Assembly (NCBI GenBank): GCA_944470555.2
Contig: OX104129.1
Location: forward strand, 47,897,998 to 47,961,997
Direction: 5' to 3'
Origin: Heterobilharzia americana
Lineage: Eukaryota; Platyhelminthes; Trematoda; Strigeidida; Schistosomatidae
Length of the DNA: 64,000 nucleotides
The notes beneath the pieces were generated by a model that saw only the letters and a list, made by a program, of their open reading frames with translations, searched no databases and was not told the origin of the DNA. Below, piece after piece: positions 45,336 through 55,852 of this stretch. The position numbers were made by a program, and so were the translations under genes. How positions within the stretch are numbered: position 1 is the stretch's first letter; each line of letters starts with the position of its first letter.

Positions 45336-48300
45336 TTATTTACTTATTAGAAAGTATTTTGTTTTCCAGCATTCTTTTCAGGATATTTTCATGATAATTC
45401 CAAGTGCATACAAAATTCGTAGCTTGATTTAAGACTGCTAACTCGGTGAAAACCAAGTGTAAACATTCACTATCGACTCGTACAGATGGTGATTTGAAAA
45501 CTACAGAGATATACTCGGTTCTGTACACTGACGAATTGTTTTCACCGTTTCACTACTACTACTACTAAATGCATTAAAATTTTCTGTTTCGTTCAGCGTG
45601 TTAGTTGCCACTAAATCTCACTTGATCTTATCGACTTCATTTTTTAATATGAAATCAGTTTATCTAATGACGATCCTTACTGTATTGTATTTCGTCAGTC
45701 AGAAGCAGCCATAATGTTGGCATATCGAACCCTTTTATACATTATACTATCTGAAGTATAAATATGATTATCTCTCTGAACTTTTGAATACTTCATATTG
45801 CATAGTACTTTTTCCTATTTCTGTTTTATTCACCCTCCTTTCTTTATAAACGTTACCGACCAGTGTTAATGTTTGTTCCTGTTTTATCACTATCTGTCTT
45901 TATCTACTGAACCCGTGATCATTCACACACTCATAAACAAACATATGAGGAAGGAAAATATGCATTTGTCCATCTGACTACACAAATACAAATCATATTC
46001 AACTGTCCAGTATTCGTGAAACAATTTTCATATGATTTATTTTTTATTATTTTATCCATGTTTCACAGAATTTTCAAATGTGCCTATCGTGTTTGGCAAA
46101 CAGCACAAACAAAAATACATTCTCTTCGACTACTATTCCCTAGTTTATATATTTGTTTGATTTATTACTCTTCACCTAGTTTTGTTTTTATAAGAATAAC
46201 TTTTGTACTTTGTAAAGGTTTTTCTACTTATTACCATACTTATGCATATTTTACTTGATCCAGTCATACTGGGGGTTATTTATGGATCAAATAGTATATT
46301 GATTATATCTATCAATGTGACCATGAATACTGTCAGCTAGAAACGATCGGGTAGCGTTAACTTCATTGTGTTTACAACAGATGCCTAAATGAGCGGTACC
46401 AGCAAATGTGGGACCTAAGTTTGCTGACTCTTGTCAACTGCCACCATCTAATAAACATGTATTGAAAGAAAGGTTTGTGAATGTGAGTGGAAACGATACA
46501 CTAATAATTTGACATGAAGTTGATAGAATACACGTGCCAGCATATGGTCTATACTACATTACACAGTAATACTATGAAGAGGAATTAGCAGTGACGAGAT
46601 TCATAAGTAAATTTAAAGCAAAAGGAATTGAAACTACCGAAGTTCATTTAGTGAAGTAATGAATGTTATCATTATCTCTGATGTAAACGTTATCCAAAGA
46701 GCTTTCGATAGAACCCAAATAACGGATGATTTGGTGGTTCTTGCTTTGTGCCAGTTTACATGAGGTACTGGGAAAATCTTTCAACCTCCCAGTTTCAGTT
46801 TAATGGAATTCACGCATAACCTCTAGTCTAGGTTGCATTTCGAGAAATTTACGGTTTATGCACACCGTTACTGATCTTCTTTAATTATATTTCACTTGTT
46901 GATGGGTCTCTAAGTACATCTTATTAAGGTGTACAGTTAAGTGAATCAAAACTGAACTCAAAATTACTTAAGTACTGAAAGGTGAGTATTTCAAGCACTA
47001 AGTAGCTTTGTATGAATACTAGTTTACCTAACATATAGGTTCGAATGTAGAATTTTTGAAGACATTTTTGAAAGGATTGACGAAATTGTTGTGATCTTAG
47101 ACTGTAGATGATGGCATACCGGACAGTTTAAATACTCATATTGCTTTAAAAATTTGTTGCCTACGGTAGGAAAATAAAAGTTGAATATGCAGAGATTAGT
47201 TTTTTACTGTCGGTAGAACTCTGAATTGTATAAATTGTCCCAGTATCCATATTTGTCGATTTCACCGAAATGCTGCTTGTAACCCATAAACTTCATCACG
47301 TGATTTGATGGAAAAACACCTATCATATTAGACTACTGAATCACAGGAGTCACCTCTTATGCGACGGTATCATTTATTATTTATTGGTGCTTGGAGTTTC
47401 CTATTGATTATAACACTGGATCGAACTGGTTAGTCACGCATAAGCCTAATGGACAACATTTTGATGCTTGAAATGACAGGTGCTTGGTTCGTTTCACTGT
47501 TTCCTCAGGTTTAGCTGAATCTGTCTGTAAGTTTACACAGGCTTACGTATCTATATTTATGTGTTGAAAGAAGGATATCAAAGGGAACTGTCATTTAGTC
47601 TTCGGTTTACTGGTGACCATTTGCCTAGCGTGTTAAAACAGATGTTTCAAGAATCACTAATGGTCAACAAATAAAGGAGTTTAAAGGAAGTATAAATGGT
47701 GACTGTATTTCAAACTTAAACTAGACAGAAACTGGCTATATGGAGCATATCGTGTAAACCAGTTTAGCTGACAGAGCTTAAGGTCAAAAGATCGTTTGCA
47801 CAGCTACAAACTTAAGTGATCGACAACTGGGAACTACTCGCAAGTGAGCAAACAATAGATCTAATTGTAGCACTAGGCAATGCAGTTTCAAATCCCTGAG
47901 GTACTATCTCTTCCCTTTCAGTTGAATATACATACTCCTTGGTAAACAACATCAACAAGCAAAAAGCCAAGTCGAGTAAGACTTTCAGCTAATCGCTCCC
48001 ATTTATACACTACTTGGTTCAAGATGATTTCTCAGATGATTTCACTCCAAAATAAAAACTGCCTTCAGGCGGATCAGTCCCCAGCAAACCATCCGTTTCA
48101 GATAAATTGACACAGATAATACACAATGACGTCATGTCTCCCGTACAACTGAAGGATTTCATTGTTATCGTTATTAGTACGTGATAAGGTAAGCAATAAC
48201 TACAGAATAACAACTTTCCTGAAGTATCAGTCCACGAAAAGTAGTAGATGAGTAATCTGAAATCGATTATAGCTTGGAAAGCTTTCTGTCAGTGTTAGAT

Positions 48301-48489
48301 AATAGATAAGACATTAACAGGGGGTAAATAAACAATCGTCCACCAACACTTTAAGTGATTACTAATATAATTGGGCAAACAGTCTTTGTTTTGATATATG
48401 ACGTTTTGACAGAATGGTTTTCAGCTCCCTATGGCTTCGATTTGTAAAATCTATAGGCCAGCTAGTCAAAACACATTGAAGTGTTTCGA

Positions 48490-48491
<2 letters not shown>
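45336..48491. other. No gene seen
   Basis: AT-rich; the open frame at 46016-46258 is a hydrophobic AT-driven frame without family resemblance. No repeat unit recognised. Confidence 0.4.

Positions 48492-48583
<92 letters not shown>
48492..48583. repeat. (TA)n microsatellite, about 92 bp
   Basis: Uninterrupted alternating TA. The Tyr-Ile repeat open frames on both strands are artefacts of it. Confidence 0.97.
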
Positions 48584-48585
<2 letters not shown>

Positions 48586-48728
48586 TGTTGGGTAGTGAAT
48601 GGGTACGAAAGGACAGTTAGGTTGATAGTGAGTAAAATCCGCCAGTGCTTTTGTGATGATGCAACACAAGTGATAGCTCAAGCGAATCTGTAACGGCGAA
48701 ATACACCTATTTGATCATAGGAAAAGTG

Positions 48729-48803
48729 AAACGCGGTGGCGGTGAAGAAAATTTTTTTTGTTTTCCACGATGAGGAAAAATTTTCTCCACTGCAGCCGCG
48801 TTT
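48729..48803. repeat. Imperfect hairpin with GC-rich ends
   Basis: The left arm at 48729-48757 (AAACGCGGTGGCGGTGAAGA, then AAATTTTTT) and the right arm at 48776-48803 (AAAAATTTTCTCCACTGCAG, then CCGCGTTT) pair with a few mismatches around an 18-base loop. It lies about 150 bp from the (TA)n tract. Confidence 0.75.
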
Positions 48804-49367
48804 TGAAGCTATAACACTAAAACAACCAGCAGTTTATTCGTCAAAACCTTTATTTTCATGCAAAAGTTACATACAATTGTAAGACTGAACATTCGTAGCA
48901 CAAAAAAACATAGCGGGATCCAGAGTATTCAAATAATGTCAGTCACATTAGACGGTATAGTTGTATAAGTTAAAGGAACTGATTTTAACAAGATGTGTCA
49001 AATAAAGGTTTGTGTTAAACCGATTTAAGAAAAATTGAAACGCTGATGAAACTTATTTAGGCTGTAGGATATCTAACCTTTAAAAAATCTTTTGTTTAAC
49101 CAATGAAATCTCAACAATCTCTCTGAATATGGATCATACAGTGAAGGTCAACCATTTTTCAAAAGGTGCAGAAGTACATGATACGTTCAAAGAGCATATT
49201 TAGATGACTAAAACAAATTGAAATGAAAGAATTTTATGTATATATTCAGTGGAAAATTTTATTCGTTATCCAAGGTTCAAGCAGGCTGCCTCTACAGTTG
49301 CAAATGGCACAACTCAGTTAACAGTGATTGTAGAATAAATGACTTTCAGCACATTGTAGCTTACTTG
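48804..49367. other. No gene seen
   Basis: AT-rich; nothing recognised. Confidence 0.4.
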
Positions 49368-49432
49368 GTCACTAGAAGCGGAGTTATGGACGCGCGTTTC
49401 ATCCCACTCGGGGCTCATCAGCTAGACGTACT
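49368..49432 (-). ncRNA. Hammerhead ribozyme motif, core intact
   Basis: The minus strand reads GTCTAGCTGATGAGCCCCGA, then GTGGGATGAAACGCGCGTCC. CUGAUGAG and GAAAC are exact, and stem II forms as CCC/GGG with a short loop. The stem flanks are as in the other subfamily-1 copies. In known Sm-alpha RNAs such a motif self-cleaves; here that is an inference. Confidence 0.75.
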
Positions 49433-49532
49433 TAACTCCTTGTAAGCTATACTGCCTTCACAGAGACACGAGCTCAGTACCCATCACTTCAAATGCCAAA
49501 GTATTATCCACTAGGTCACTGGGACGTGCTAG
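49368..49532 (-). mobile_element. Hammerhead SINE, subfamily 1 (Sm-alpha-like)
   Basis: Minus-strand copy: tRNA-like head (CCTAGTGGATAATACTTTGG, then a B-box-like TGGGTACTGAGCTCGTGTC), the ribozyme, and the tail CCATAACTCCGCTTCTAGTG. It is the best preserved member of subfamily 1 in the window, with both ribozyme core blocks correct. Confidence 0.82.
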
Positions 49533-50454
49533 CCACCTTTTATGCTAGGAGTGTCAGTTGCTACTTATTGATAATTGTAATTTCTTGTCGCTAAACTGTT
49601 GGGTTCTGCAGCATGATAAAATACGTTAGGAATGCAAGGTTATCAAATAGACATGAAAACATGTAGCAGTCGATATTGTGTAGGAAGTGAGTAGAGTGAA
49701 AGGATAGCAGTTAATCTTTGATTCAATTTTGAGATATTAATGAAAACAGCCAATGGGCAATGGTTGTCATCTTTGCTGTTATTTTATAAAAAATCAGACC
49801 TCAAATCCCATTAAGTAAAGTTCGAACAGTTTATTCTATCTTGTAAACCTGTGGTATTTAAGGTTGTCTGAAAATTTTGTAAGTACTTTTAAAGACGGCT
49901 AGACTTTAAAACATCTTTGAATAATAATTGCTTTCAATAAGGCAAGTGAAGTGGTTTTGTTTGTTGCATGCTTAAGTGTAGTGAAGGTGAAAGTCATTAC
50001 TGTCTACTGTCTATTATATATTGACTAGAGGCCTATTTGAATCAATAAAATTTTCCACCGGTTATATATGCATAAAATTCTTTCATTTCAATTTATTTTA
50101 GTCATTTAAACATGCTCTCTGAACGCATCATGTACTCTTGTACTTTTTAAAAGGGTTTCTAACTAGCCGTTTTTCGAATTATTAACGAAACAAAGGAAAA
50201 GTGCCATATTACACGGAAATGAACTTGGAATGCACAAAAATAAGTCATTTTTCAATTTCTCGGATAAACAACTTGATTTATAAATTCTCGTGCTGGCTGA
50301 ATGAACCACAATCAAAAAACTTACGCTCACTTATCTATCACCATCCGGCCGCTACCCATTATTGCCTTTAATGCTGTGGTCATAAACATCATTAAGATGC
50401 AATAATCATTTCGCTCGAAAATATTGTTTCGGGAGTCAATTTGTTCAGATATTA
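49533..50454. other. No gene seen
   Basis: AT-rich; the last part may be decayed LINE 3' untranslated sequence leading into the tail at 50455. Confidence 0.4.
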
Positions 50455-50518
50455 CATGCCGAGAATTCCATGATGTACAAAATATGTTGTTTGGAGTAAA
50501 GCTATTATTATTATTGTT
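50455..50518 (+). mobile_element. LINE 3' terminus with (ATT)n tail
   Basis: CATGCCGAGAATTCCATGAT, then GTACAAAATATGTTGTTTGG, then AGTAAAGCTATTATTATTAT matches 23821-23880, the end of the LINE at 22890-23920, including the tail type. The upstream part is too decayed to read. Confidence 0.7.
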
Positions 50519-50689
50519 CTCATTAACCTTAAAATACATAACTGTTTAATGCTCATTAGTGATATGCTTCGAGATGGATATCCTGAAGTACTGATGAGAC
50601 GCCGTGACTTACGGGTCAACTGGTAGCAAATAAAGCGGATGCCACTTGAAGACTTTGGTAGAAAGTCGTGCTGCATCGCGAATTGAAGG

Positions 50690-50905
50690 AACTAGGAAAC
50701 TGTGGATCATTGAACTCCAACCCCAGTGGCTGGTTGGTTAACGTTTGTCGTAAAACCTGAAGGTCCTGAGTTCGATGTCTACCATAATCGTATGTTAATA
50801 CTGATGAAGAATTCCACACCGGGACGAAACAGCTATCCAGTGCTCCCAGGTTTTCGGTAGTTCTCCAACTGATGTCAGTCCGTTATGAATACTGTCTTAG
50901 ACACA
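50690..50905 (+). mobile_element. Hammerhead SINE, subfamily 2
   Basis: Plus-strand copy: tRNA-like head (CCCAGTGGCTGGTTGGTTAA, B-box GAGTTCGATGTC), the ribozyme at 50795-50843, and the tail CTCCAACTGATGTCAGTCCG, then TTATGAATACTGTC. Well kept apart from a changed stem II. Confidence 0.75.
50795..50843 (+). ncRNA. Hammerhead ribozyme motif, nearly intact
   Basis: TTAATACTGATGAAGAATTC, then CACACCGGGACGAAACAGC. CUGAUGA is followed by AG where the core has G, so stem II register is doubtful, while GAAAC is exact. It may be weakly active or inactive. Confidence 0.55.
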
Positions 50906-51466
50906 TAAGCCCTTTGGATACATGTTCTAACAGAAGATGATGATTTAAGACTGAAATCTTGGTAGGATGTCAGATAAGTTGAGATACATCAGACAAACAA
51001 AAAGAAGAGGGATGCTCAAGAAGTTTGAAGTTGCTGTTAGTGATGTAACGTGGTTATTTTCTCCGAGCTACAGCTACACACAGAAGCATGTGAACGGAAA
51101 GCATGCGACAAAAATCTAGTTTTCGTTATTCTTTTTACGGAAAGAAATCAGATTACCAACCTGCGTCGAAAAGCTCCTGCAGTATATGACTTTGTGAGGT
51201 ACATCATTCGTTTTGTTTAGTCAGCAATCAGACGAAAAATTAACTATTCTTTATTTCCATATTTTGTATAAACAGCATAACTAAACCACTTAGGTTCCGT
51301 ACAGATTATACTCACTGCTTCAAATGTTTTATAAAAAGGGTAATATTGAATAACACTGAATATGGCTTTTCTTCACATATTATTTGTCGAATCCCTAAGA
51401 AAAAGATAAAAGTTTACTGACGTGAGTCAAATAGCTGTTGCTCACTTTCAGGGAAAGCTGAATGGG
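50906..51466. other. No gene seen
   Basis: AT-rich; nothing recognised. Confidence 0.4.
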
Positions 51467-51622
51467 ATGAGAAGACTAAATAGCAATCAGTGGCTTCTAA
51501 TGTTTTTATTGTGGTTCCTAATTTTATTGTTTTGGCGATTATCCTCTAGCGCAGTATCTGTTATAGCCCCTGATCGATGCACAAACATTAACTGTCAGCC
51601 ATCAACGTTTTACTACTTCTAA
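51467..51622 (+). CDS. Possible small hydrophobic ORF or exon, unknown
   Basis: A 51-codon frame from the ATG at 51467: MRRLNSNQ, a run of about 13 hydrophobic residues (WLLMFLLWFLILLFW), then polar sequence with two cysteines (DRCTNINCQ) and a stop. It resembles a signal peptide or single membrane segment followed by a short ectodomain. A possible splice acceptor (CTCACTTTCAG) lies just before it at 51441-51451. No family is recognised and such frames arise by chance in AT-rich DNA, so this is only a candidate. Confidence 0.2.
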   Translation: MRRLNSNQWLLMFLLWFLILLFWRLSSSAVSVIAPDRCTNINCQPSTFYYF

Positions 51623-51702
51623 GTCAGTTTGCCGATCTGGCACACTGATAGCAAGGACACAGTGAAGCGAGTACTACAAGTATCCAAACAAACATTTGAA
51701 AG

Positions 51703-51840
51703 GAGTGACGCCAAAGGTTGCCCTAAAAACCACTGAAGTAACCAATCAGAGTTCTGTAGTTTGTGGAAAACCACCTTCCCATTTGAAATTAAGAAACCTA
51801 GTTGTTCATTTCAGTTGTTGCTAGGCTATGGCAGTCAGTC
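51703..51840 (+). mobile_element. Palindromic MITE-like unit G1
   Basis: Begins GAGTGACGCCAAAGGTTGCC and ends near TTCAGTTGTTGCTAGGCT; the two ends are imperfect reverse complements of about 45 bases. It is the most diverged unit of the cluster. Confidence 0.7.
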
Positions 51841-51889
51841 CCTGAAAGTATCTCGCAGGCTATATAGAAAATGTACGAGGTCCCAGACG

Positions 51890-52031
51890 GAGTGACTTTA
51901 AAGGCCACCCTACCAACTACAGAAATAACCAACATCGTTTAGATATTCCGCCTGGGAGAGTAGTTTTTCATTAAATAGAGAAACGCAATTGGTTATCTGA
52001 ATAGTTGCTAGGCTAACCTTTAAAGTCACCC
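51890..52031 (+). mobile_element. Palindromic MITE-like unit G2
   Basis: The left end GAGTGACTTTAAAGGCCACC, then CTACCAACTACAGAAATAAC pairs with the right end (AATTGGTTATCTGAATAGTT, then GCTAGGCTAACCTTTAAAGT). It is the clearest member of the family. Confidence 0.8.
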
Positions 52032-52060
52032 CCCTTAGAAGTGTAGGCGGCCTGATCAGA

Positions 52061-52207
52061 GGGGTGACTATAAAGGTTATCATTAACACCTGTTTCTGAA
52101 ATAGTCAATCAAATTTCTGTACTTTATAAAAAACCATGTCCGCAATTAAAATACCGAAACTTGATTGGTCATTTAAGCAGTTGTTAGAGTGACCTTTAAA
52201 ATCACTC
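52061..52207 (+). mobile_element. Palindromic MITE-like unit G3
   Basis: Starts GGGGTGACTATAAAGGTTAT and ends GAGTGACCTTTAAAATCACT; same inverted-arm architecture and same middle segment (AATTTCTGTACTTTATAAAA) as its neighbours. Confidence 0.78.
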
Positions 52208-52230
52208 AATCAGGGTGTCAATGGATCAGG

Positions 52231-52369
52231 GGCGAATTTTAAAGGCCACTCTAAAACTGCTGGGACAGCTAATCAGGTTTCTGTATTCGGCTAGGAAGTT
52301 AGATTTTCATAAAATAGAGAGGTGTAATTGGTTGTCTTAACAGTACTAGGGTGGTCTTTAAGGTCACCC
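52231..52369 (+). mobile_element. Palindromic MITE-like unit G4
   Basis: Starts GGCGAATTTTAAAGGCCACT and ends AGGGTGGTCTTTAAGGTCAC. Unit starts are spaced 187, 171 and 170 bp apart, so G1-G4 form a tandem array. Confidence 0.78.
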
Positions 52370-52879
52370 GTGGATTAGGACAAAAATAGACAACTGAGGG
52401 GTTGTCTGTCAGTCTAACTATAGTCGTGATAGGCACAAGGTAAATGTAAATTGGTCCATTTAAGGACTAGTTGTTCGATCCATTTATCTGTGTTGTTGAG
52501 AAAGGGATCGATGTTTTAAAATCACACGTTTTACTCCATTATTCAAGAAGACATTTAAAATATATTGGAAATGTCTTTCTTGGGACAGTCTTACGTGTTT
52601 TATATTTCACACACACCACATACTGTTCTGTTTCCCATGGAATTATAGTGAAGTCACGAAATGTCTTAAATCAGTAAGTGACGTGAAGACCCATGTCACT
52701 CGAATATACATTCTGTGAATTATTACAATGCACACCACATACATAATATACATCAATGTTAGTGGCTTATTGATTAATCATCACAGCGTAACCAATTTCA
52801 AACTGTATAATTCTAAGTGGTGGTTGGATTGTTACAATCGTTTGCAACATGTCGGGTAGTTGCAAGCAATCAACATGAA
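52370..52879. other. No gene seen
   Basis: AT-rich; the open frame 52471-52677 is unassigned. Confidence 0.4.
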
Positions 52880-53030
52880 GCCCTGAACCAAGATTTCGCA
52901 CTTTTTGGCACTTGTCAATTAAGGACTGTATTCGCAGCCCAACTGAGAAAACGACGAGCTCAGTGAGTATGTCTTTAACTTTAGTGCTCGGGTCACATGA
53001 GTTCAGCCATCTAACGATTATGCTATCCTA
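52880..53030 (-). repeat. SINE family D fragment
   Basis: The plus strand AAGATTTCGCACTTTTTGGC, then ACTTGTCAATTAAGGACTG, then a decayed promoter region corresponds to the minus-strand copy at 4225-4400. The B-box region is poorly kept. Confidence 0.5.
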
Positions 53031-53165
53031 TCGTTTTGTATGTACATATAATGATTACTGTCTTAGCTGAATGCTAGCTGGCAGAGAGACTATTTCCTAT
53101 CACTTTCATTTGTGAGATCTACGGTTATTCGCTATGAAGTAAGAAGGGTGATAATTTCAATGACA

Positions 53166-53186
53166 GTAATAATAATAATAATAATA
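53166..53186. repeat. Short (TAA)n tract
   Basis: About seven TAA units. Confidence 0.9.
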
Positions 53187-53346
53187 GTGATGATGATAAT
53201 TATACTGATACTTTAGTGATCGAAATAAGCTAAAACTCAATAAAAGTTGTGCAATAATTTACGATAAAGTGGATAACCAAACTTTCAACAAATACGATAC
53301 GTACATTGATTGGTTGCTGCAAAGCAATCAGTCCCATGTTTCTGTC

Positions 53347-53415
53347 TAGTCCAGAGTGCTAACCGAATTCTATCGATCATTTGCGATGTGACCACCAAGA
53401 CTGGAAGCTCACCCT
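53347..53415 (-). repeat. SINE family D 5' module, inverted
   Basis: Inverse of the module at 53441-53507 (plus strand here: TAGTCCAGAGTGCTAACCGA, then TGTGACCACCAAGACTGGAA). Separated from its partner by about 25 bases, it can form a hairpin with arms of about 65 bp. Confidence 0.7.
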
Positions 53416-53440
53416 CATCCATCAAAAGTGCACTTCGATG

Positions 53441-53757
53441 ATGGGCTTCCTACCTTGGTGGTCACGTTGCAAATGATCAATGAAATCCAGTCAATACTCA
53501 GGACTAGAAGCCATGGAACTGGTTACTCGCCAGTATTCAGTCAACGCATCTAATCCAGTCCTGCATAAGGTCAATTTCAGCCCGAATAATTCAGTGGTGT
53601 CATCGCTGATTACAACACTAGTTGACAGGGATTTGAAACTCGCAGAGGACATCAGTTTCGTTGAGATTGCAGATATGCCTTGCTGGCGTGTGTCAACAAA
53701 CACGAAACCTAGGTGGAGCAGAGCCTCCTGCAGACTGCTTCCAACCAATTAACATGC
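53441..53757 (+). mobile_element. tRNA-related SINE (family D), near full length
   Basis: Plus-strand copy in the order 5' module (GGCTTCCTACCTTGGTGGTC), spacer with AATCCAGTCCTGCATAAGG, tRNA-like head (A-box AATTCAGTGGTGTCATCGC, B-box GGATTTGAAACTC) around 53586-53645, and the tail GATATGCCTTGCTGGCGTGT, then TCCAACCAATTAACATGCAT. Same architecture as 4545-4225 on the other strand. The overlapping 90-codon open frames are shadows. Confidence 0.72.
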
Positions 53758-54369
53758 ATCAAAAAATGCCACAGTTATTTGAAAGTGGAGGGGAAAAAAG
53801 TCAAAGTAACTTTACCGGGTAAAATTGTTTATTTGACTTTAACTCATCAAAAACTGAACTAACAGGTTGTAAAAAGGTTATTCGAATACAAAGACTAGGG
53901 TTATTTAATAGAATCTGCATAAAGGTGAGCGTGAATACTGTTTAAGAGACTTGTTAGAATGCGATAAATTATTTCAAACATAATCATGCCCCCTGTAGGC
54001 TTATGTTCGAATAAAGTAGAATGGACTTGGTATTGAGCTAAATTACCCACCTTGGAAATTGATCATATTCTAACCTACCGGACTGTTCAATTCGTGAGAT
54101 ACTGAGTTAAATTGATCAATAGTTCATCTGAACAGTAATCAACATGATGTTGTCTCAGTCCTCAGTTTTGCCCAGTTTAATTGATCGATGGAGTTTGTAC
54201 GCCACGTTGAATTTAATACTTTACACAATTAAACTGATAAATTTAGAATAACATCAAGGATTAAAGTACGATGTTGAGTACTGTTATTTGTCCTTGAGAA
54301 ATGAAATGTTCCCTTTCTTAAAACAATTGTCGGATGAGTGTTATTCACTCTAGATAAAAGTGATAGTTA
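53758..54369. other. No gene seen
   Basis: AT-rich; nothing recognised. Confidence 0.4.
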
Positions 54370-54432
54370 GTGGCTAACAGTAGAATCCGGGATGAGCGTT
54401 TCATCCGATTAAGAACTCGTCAGCTCCGTGTG
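54370..54432 (-). ncRNA. Hammerhead ribozyme motif, core intact
   Basis: The minus strand reads CACGGAGCTGACGAGTTCTT, then AATCGGATGAAACGCTCATC. CUGACGAG satisfies CUGANGA and GAAAC is exact. Stem II is weaker than in the 49-kb copy (UUC/GGA with G-U), so activity is less certain. Confidence 0.65.
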
Positions 54433-54545
54433 CTCACCTTCTGAGTGATGCTATTTCCACTAGTAGTGGAATACAGGATCGATCGCTTCAAACACCAGAG
54501 CATTATCCACCAGACCACTAAGTCACGAAAACCACTCTTTGAGCG
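54370..54545 (-). mobile_element. Hammerhead SINE, subfamily 1 (Sm-alpha-like)
   Basis: Minus-strand copy: tRNA-like head (TAGTGGTCTGGTGGATAATG near 54525), the ribozyme at 54370-54432, and the tail CCGGATTCTACTGTTAGCCA. Both core blocks are present. Confidence 0.8.
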
Positions 54546-54564
54546 AATAGTTTACCTTTTATAT

Positions 54565-54720
54565 TGTCGCGTTAATTCCTCGTCGTTGATTGGACCGAAC
54601 TGACCGGCCACTACTAGCATATGGGCTTCTGTAAGGATGCTTGAATCTTCCTGGGATATTCAATTTAGGTATTAATGATTGGTTTTAGCTAGTGATTATT
54701 CACTTATAAACCTAATTTAT
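54565..54720 (+). repeat. Unassigned repeat F, copy 3
   Basis: Aligns with 27372-27500 (ATTGGACCGAACTGACCGGC, then GGGCTTCTGTAAGGATGCTT, then CAATTTAGGTATTAATGATT). It follows a subfamily-1 hammerhead SINE, but the other copies lie on the other side of theirs, so the association is probably chance. Confidence 0.55.
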
Positions 54721-55712
54721 TGCTTGACAGAACTGTTATTGGTGCAGCATTTCCATTATAATATTTAATCACAAATGAATGAATAAAGAATTTTTATTGG
54801 TTCTAGATTTACTTAAAGATAATGAATGTTGTGAGATAGTCTGTTCAGTTTTACCTATACCTTAACAGTGTTAAAATAACTGGTTTTATGACATAAAATT
54901 CAGTAAAATATCTTAACTTTTTATTGAACTTAATAAACTATTTCAGCTGAATGACTGATGACCATAATTAGTGGAATGAATCATGATCAATAAAGTTCGA
55001 AGTATAACCGAAGCAATTTGTCAGTGTTTACTATCATTTATGTTTTGTCTGACTTGATTAGAAATAATGACAACAAGTGTGAACCGGATCTTCTAAATTG
55101 GAGTAAGCTTAAAATATATAACGTTCTGAACAGAAATATGAAATAAATAAGTTGGTAAGTGAACTTATTTCTAAAGAATTAGCGTGTCATAATCGATTTA
55201 GCTATTCGCAAGTTTGATGTAGCACTTTCTTTCCTTCATTATCTTCGACATCATGTTTACTAACAAGATCTAAATGTTATGAGATGAATTTATGGTATCA
55301 TCATATCTTTGACACCATAAAAGCGAATTACATCTTAACTTCAACATCCTACATTACGATGAGCTTGTGAAACATTAACTGTATTTCATCTTGAAAAGAC
55401 ATATCTGGTTAGATCGAAATAAAGATATCTGAAAAGATACTGAAGAGCATATAACAGAAGATCTGGATTTTCCACTAGATAACCTATTGGAAGTGTTCTT
55501 GAGACTTTAAAATTGTCTAAGAAGTTGGTTTTCTTACAAGCACAAATTTACTACTAATGTTGTCTGGTAAATAAATATTTCCTTTTGTTTATTGGTACTT
55601 ATATATCGGTACTGTCACACTACAGTGGTCTAGTGAGTAACACTATGGCTTTTGAAGCGCTGGGTACTTGGTTCAAGTTTCAGTATGAACACTATCACTA
55701 CACCTTATGATG
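54721..55712. other. No gene seen
   Basis: AT-rich; a possible SINE-head trace (GTGGTCTAGTGAGTAACACT, then GGTTCAAGTTTC) lies near 55625-55680. Confidence 0.4.
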
Positions 55713-55852
55713 GAGTGATTTAAAAGGTCATCCCAGAAACAACTGAAATAACGAATTAGACTTCTCTATTTTATGAAGATCTACCCTCTCAGTTGTAATA
55801 GAAAAACCTAATTGGTTATTTCGATCGTTGTAAGGGTAGCCCTCAAAGTGGC
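55713..55852 (+). mobile_element. Palindromic MITE-like unit G5
   Basis: Starts GAGTGATTTAAAAGGTCATC and ends near TTGTAAGGGTAGCCCTCAAA; internal CTAATTGGTTATTTCGAT matches the right arms of the cluster at 51.7-52.4 kb. Confidence 0.72.

Noticed and set aside
48466..48693. Tyr-Ile repeat ORFs on both strands
   Set aside because: Pure translation of the (TA)n tract.
51703..52369. CRISPR-like array
   Set aside because: The repeating units are imperfect palindromes of about 140 bp with short spacers in eukaryotic DNA, not short direct repeats with unique spacers.
53480..53752. Overlapping 90- and 85-codon ORFs on both strands
   Set aside because: They coincide with a SINE family D copy and have no protein resemblance.
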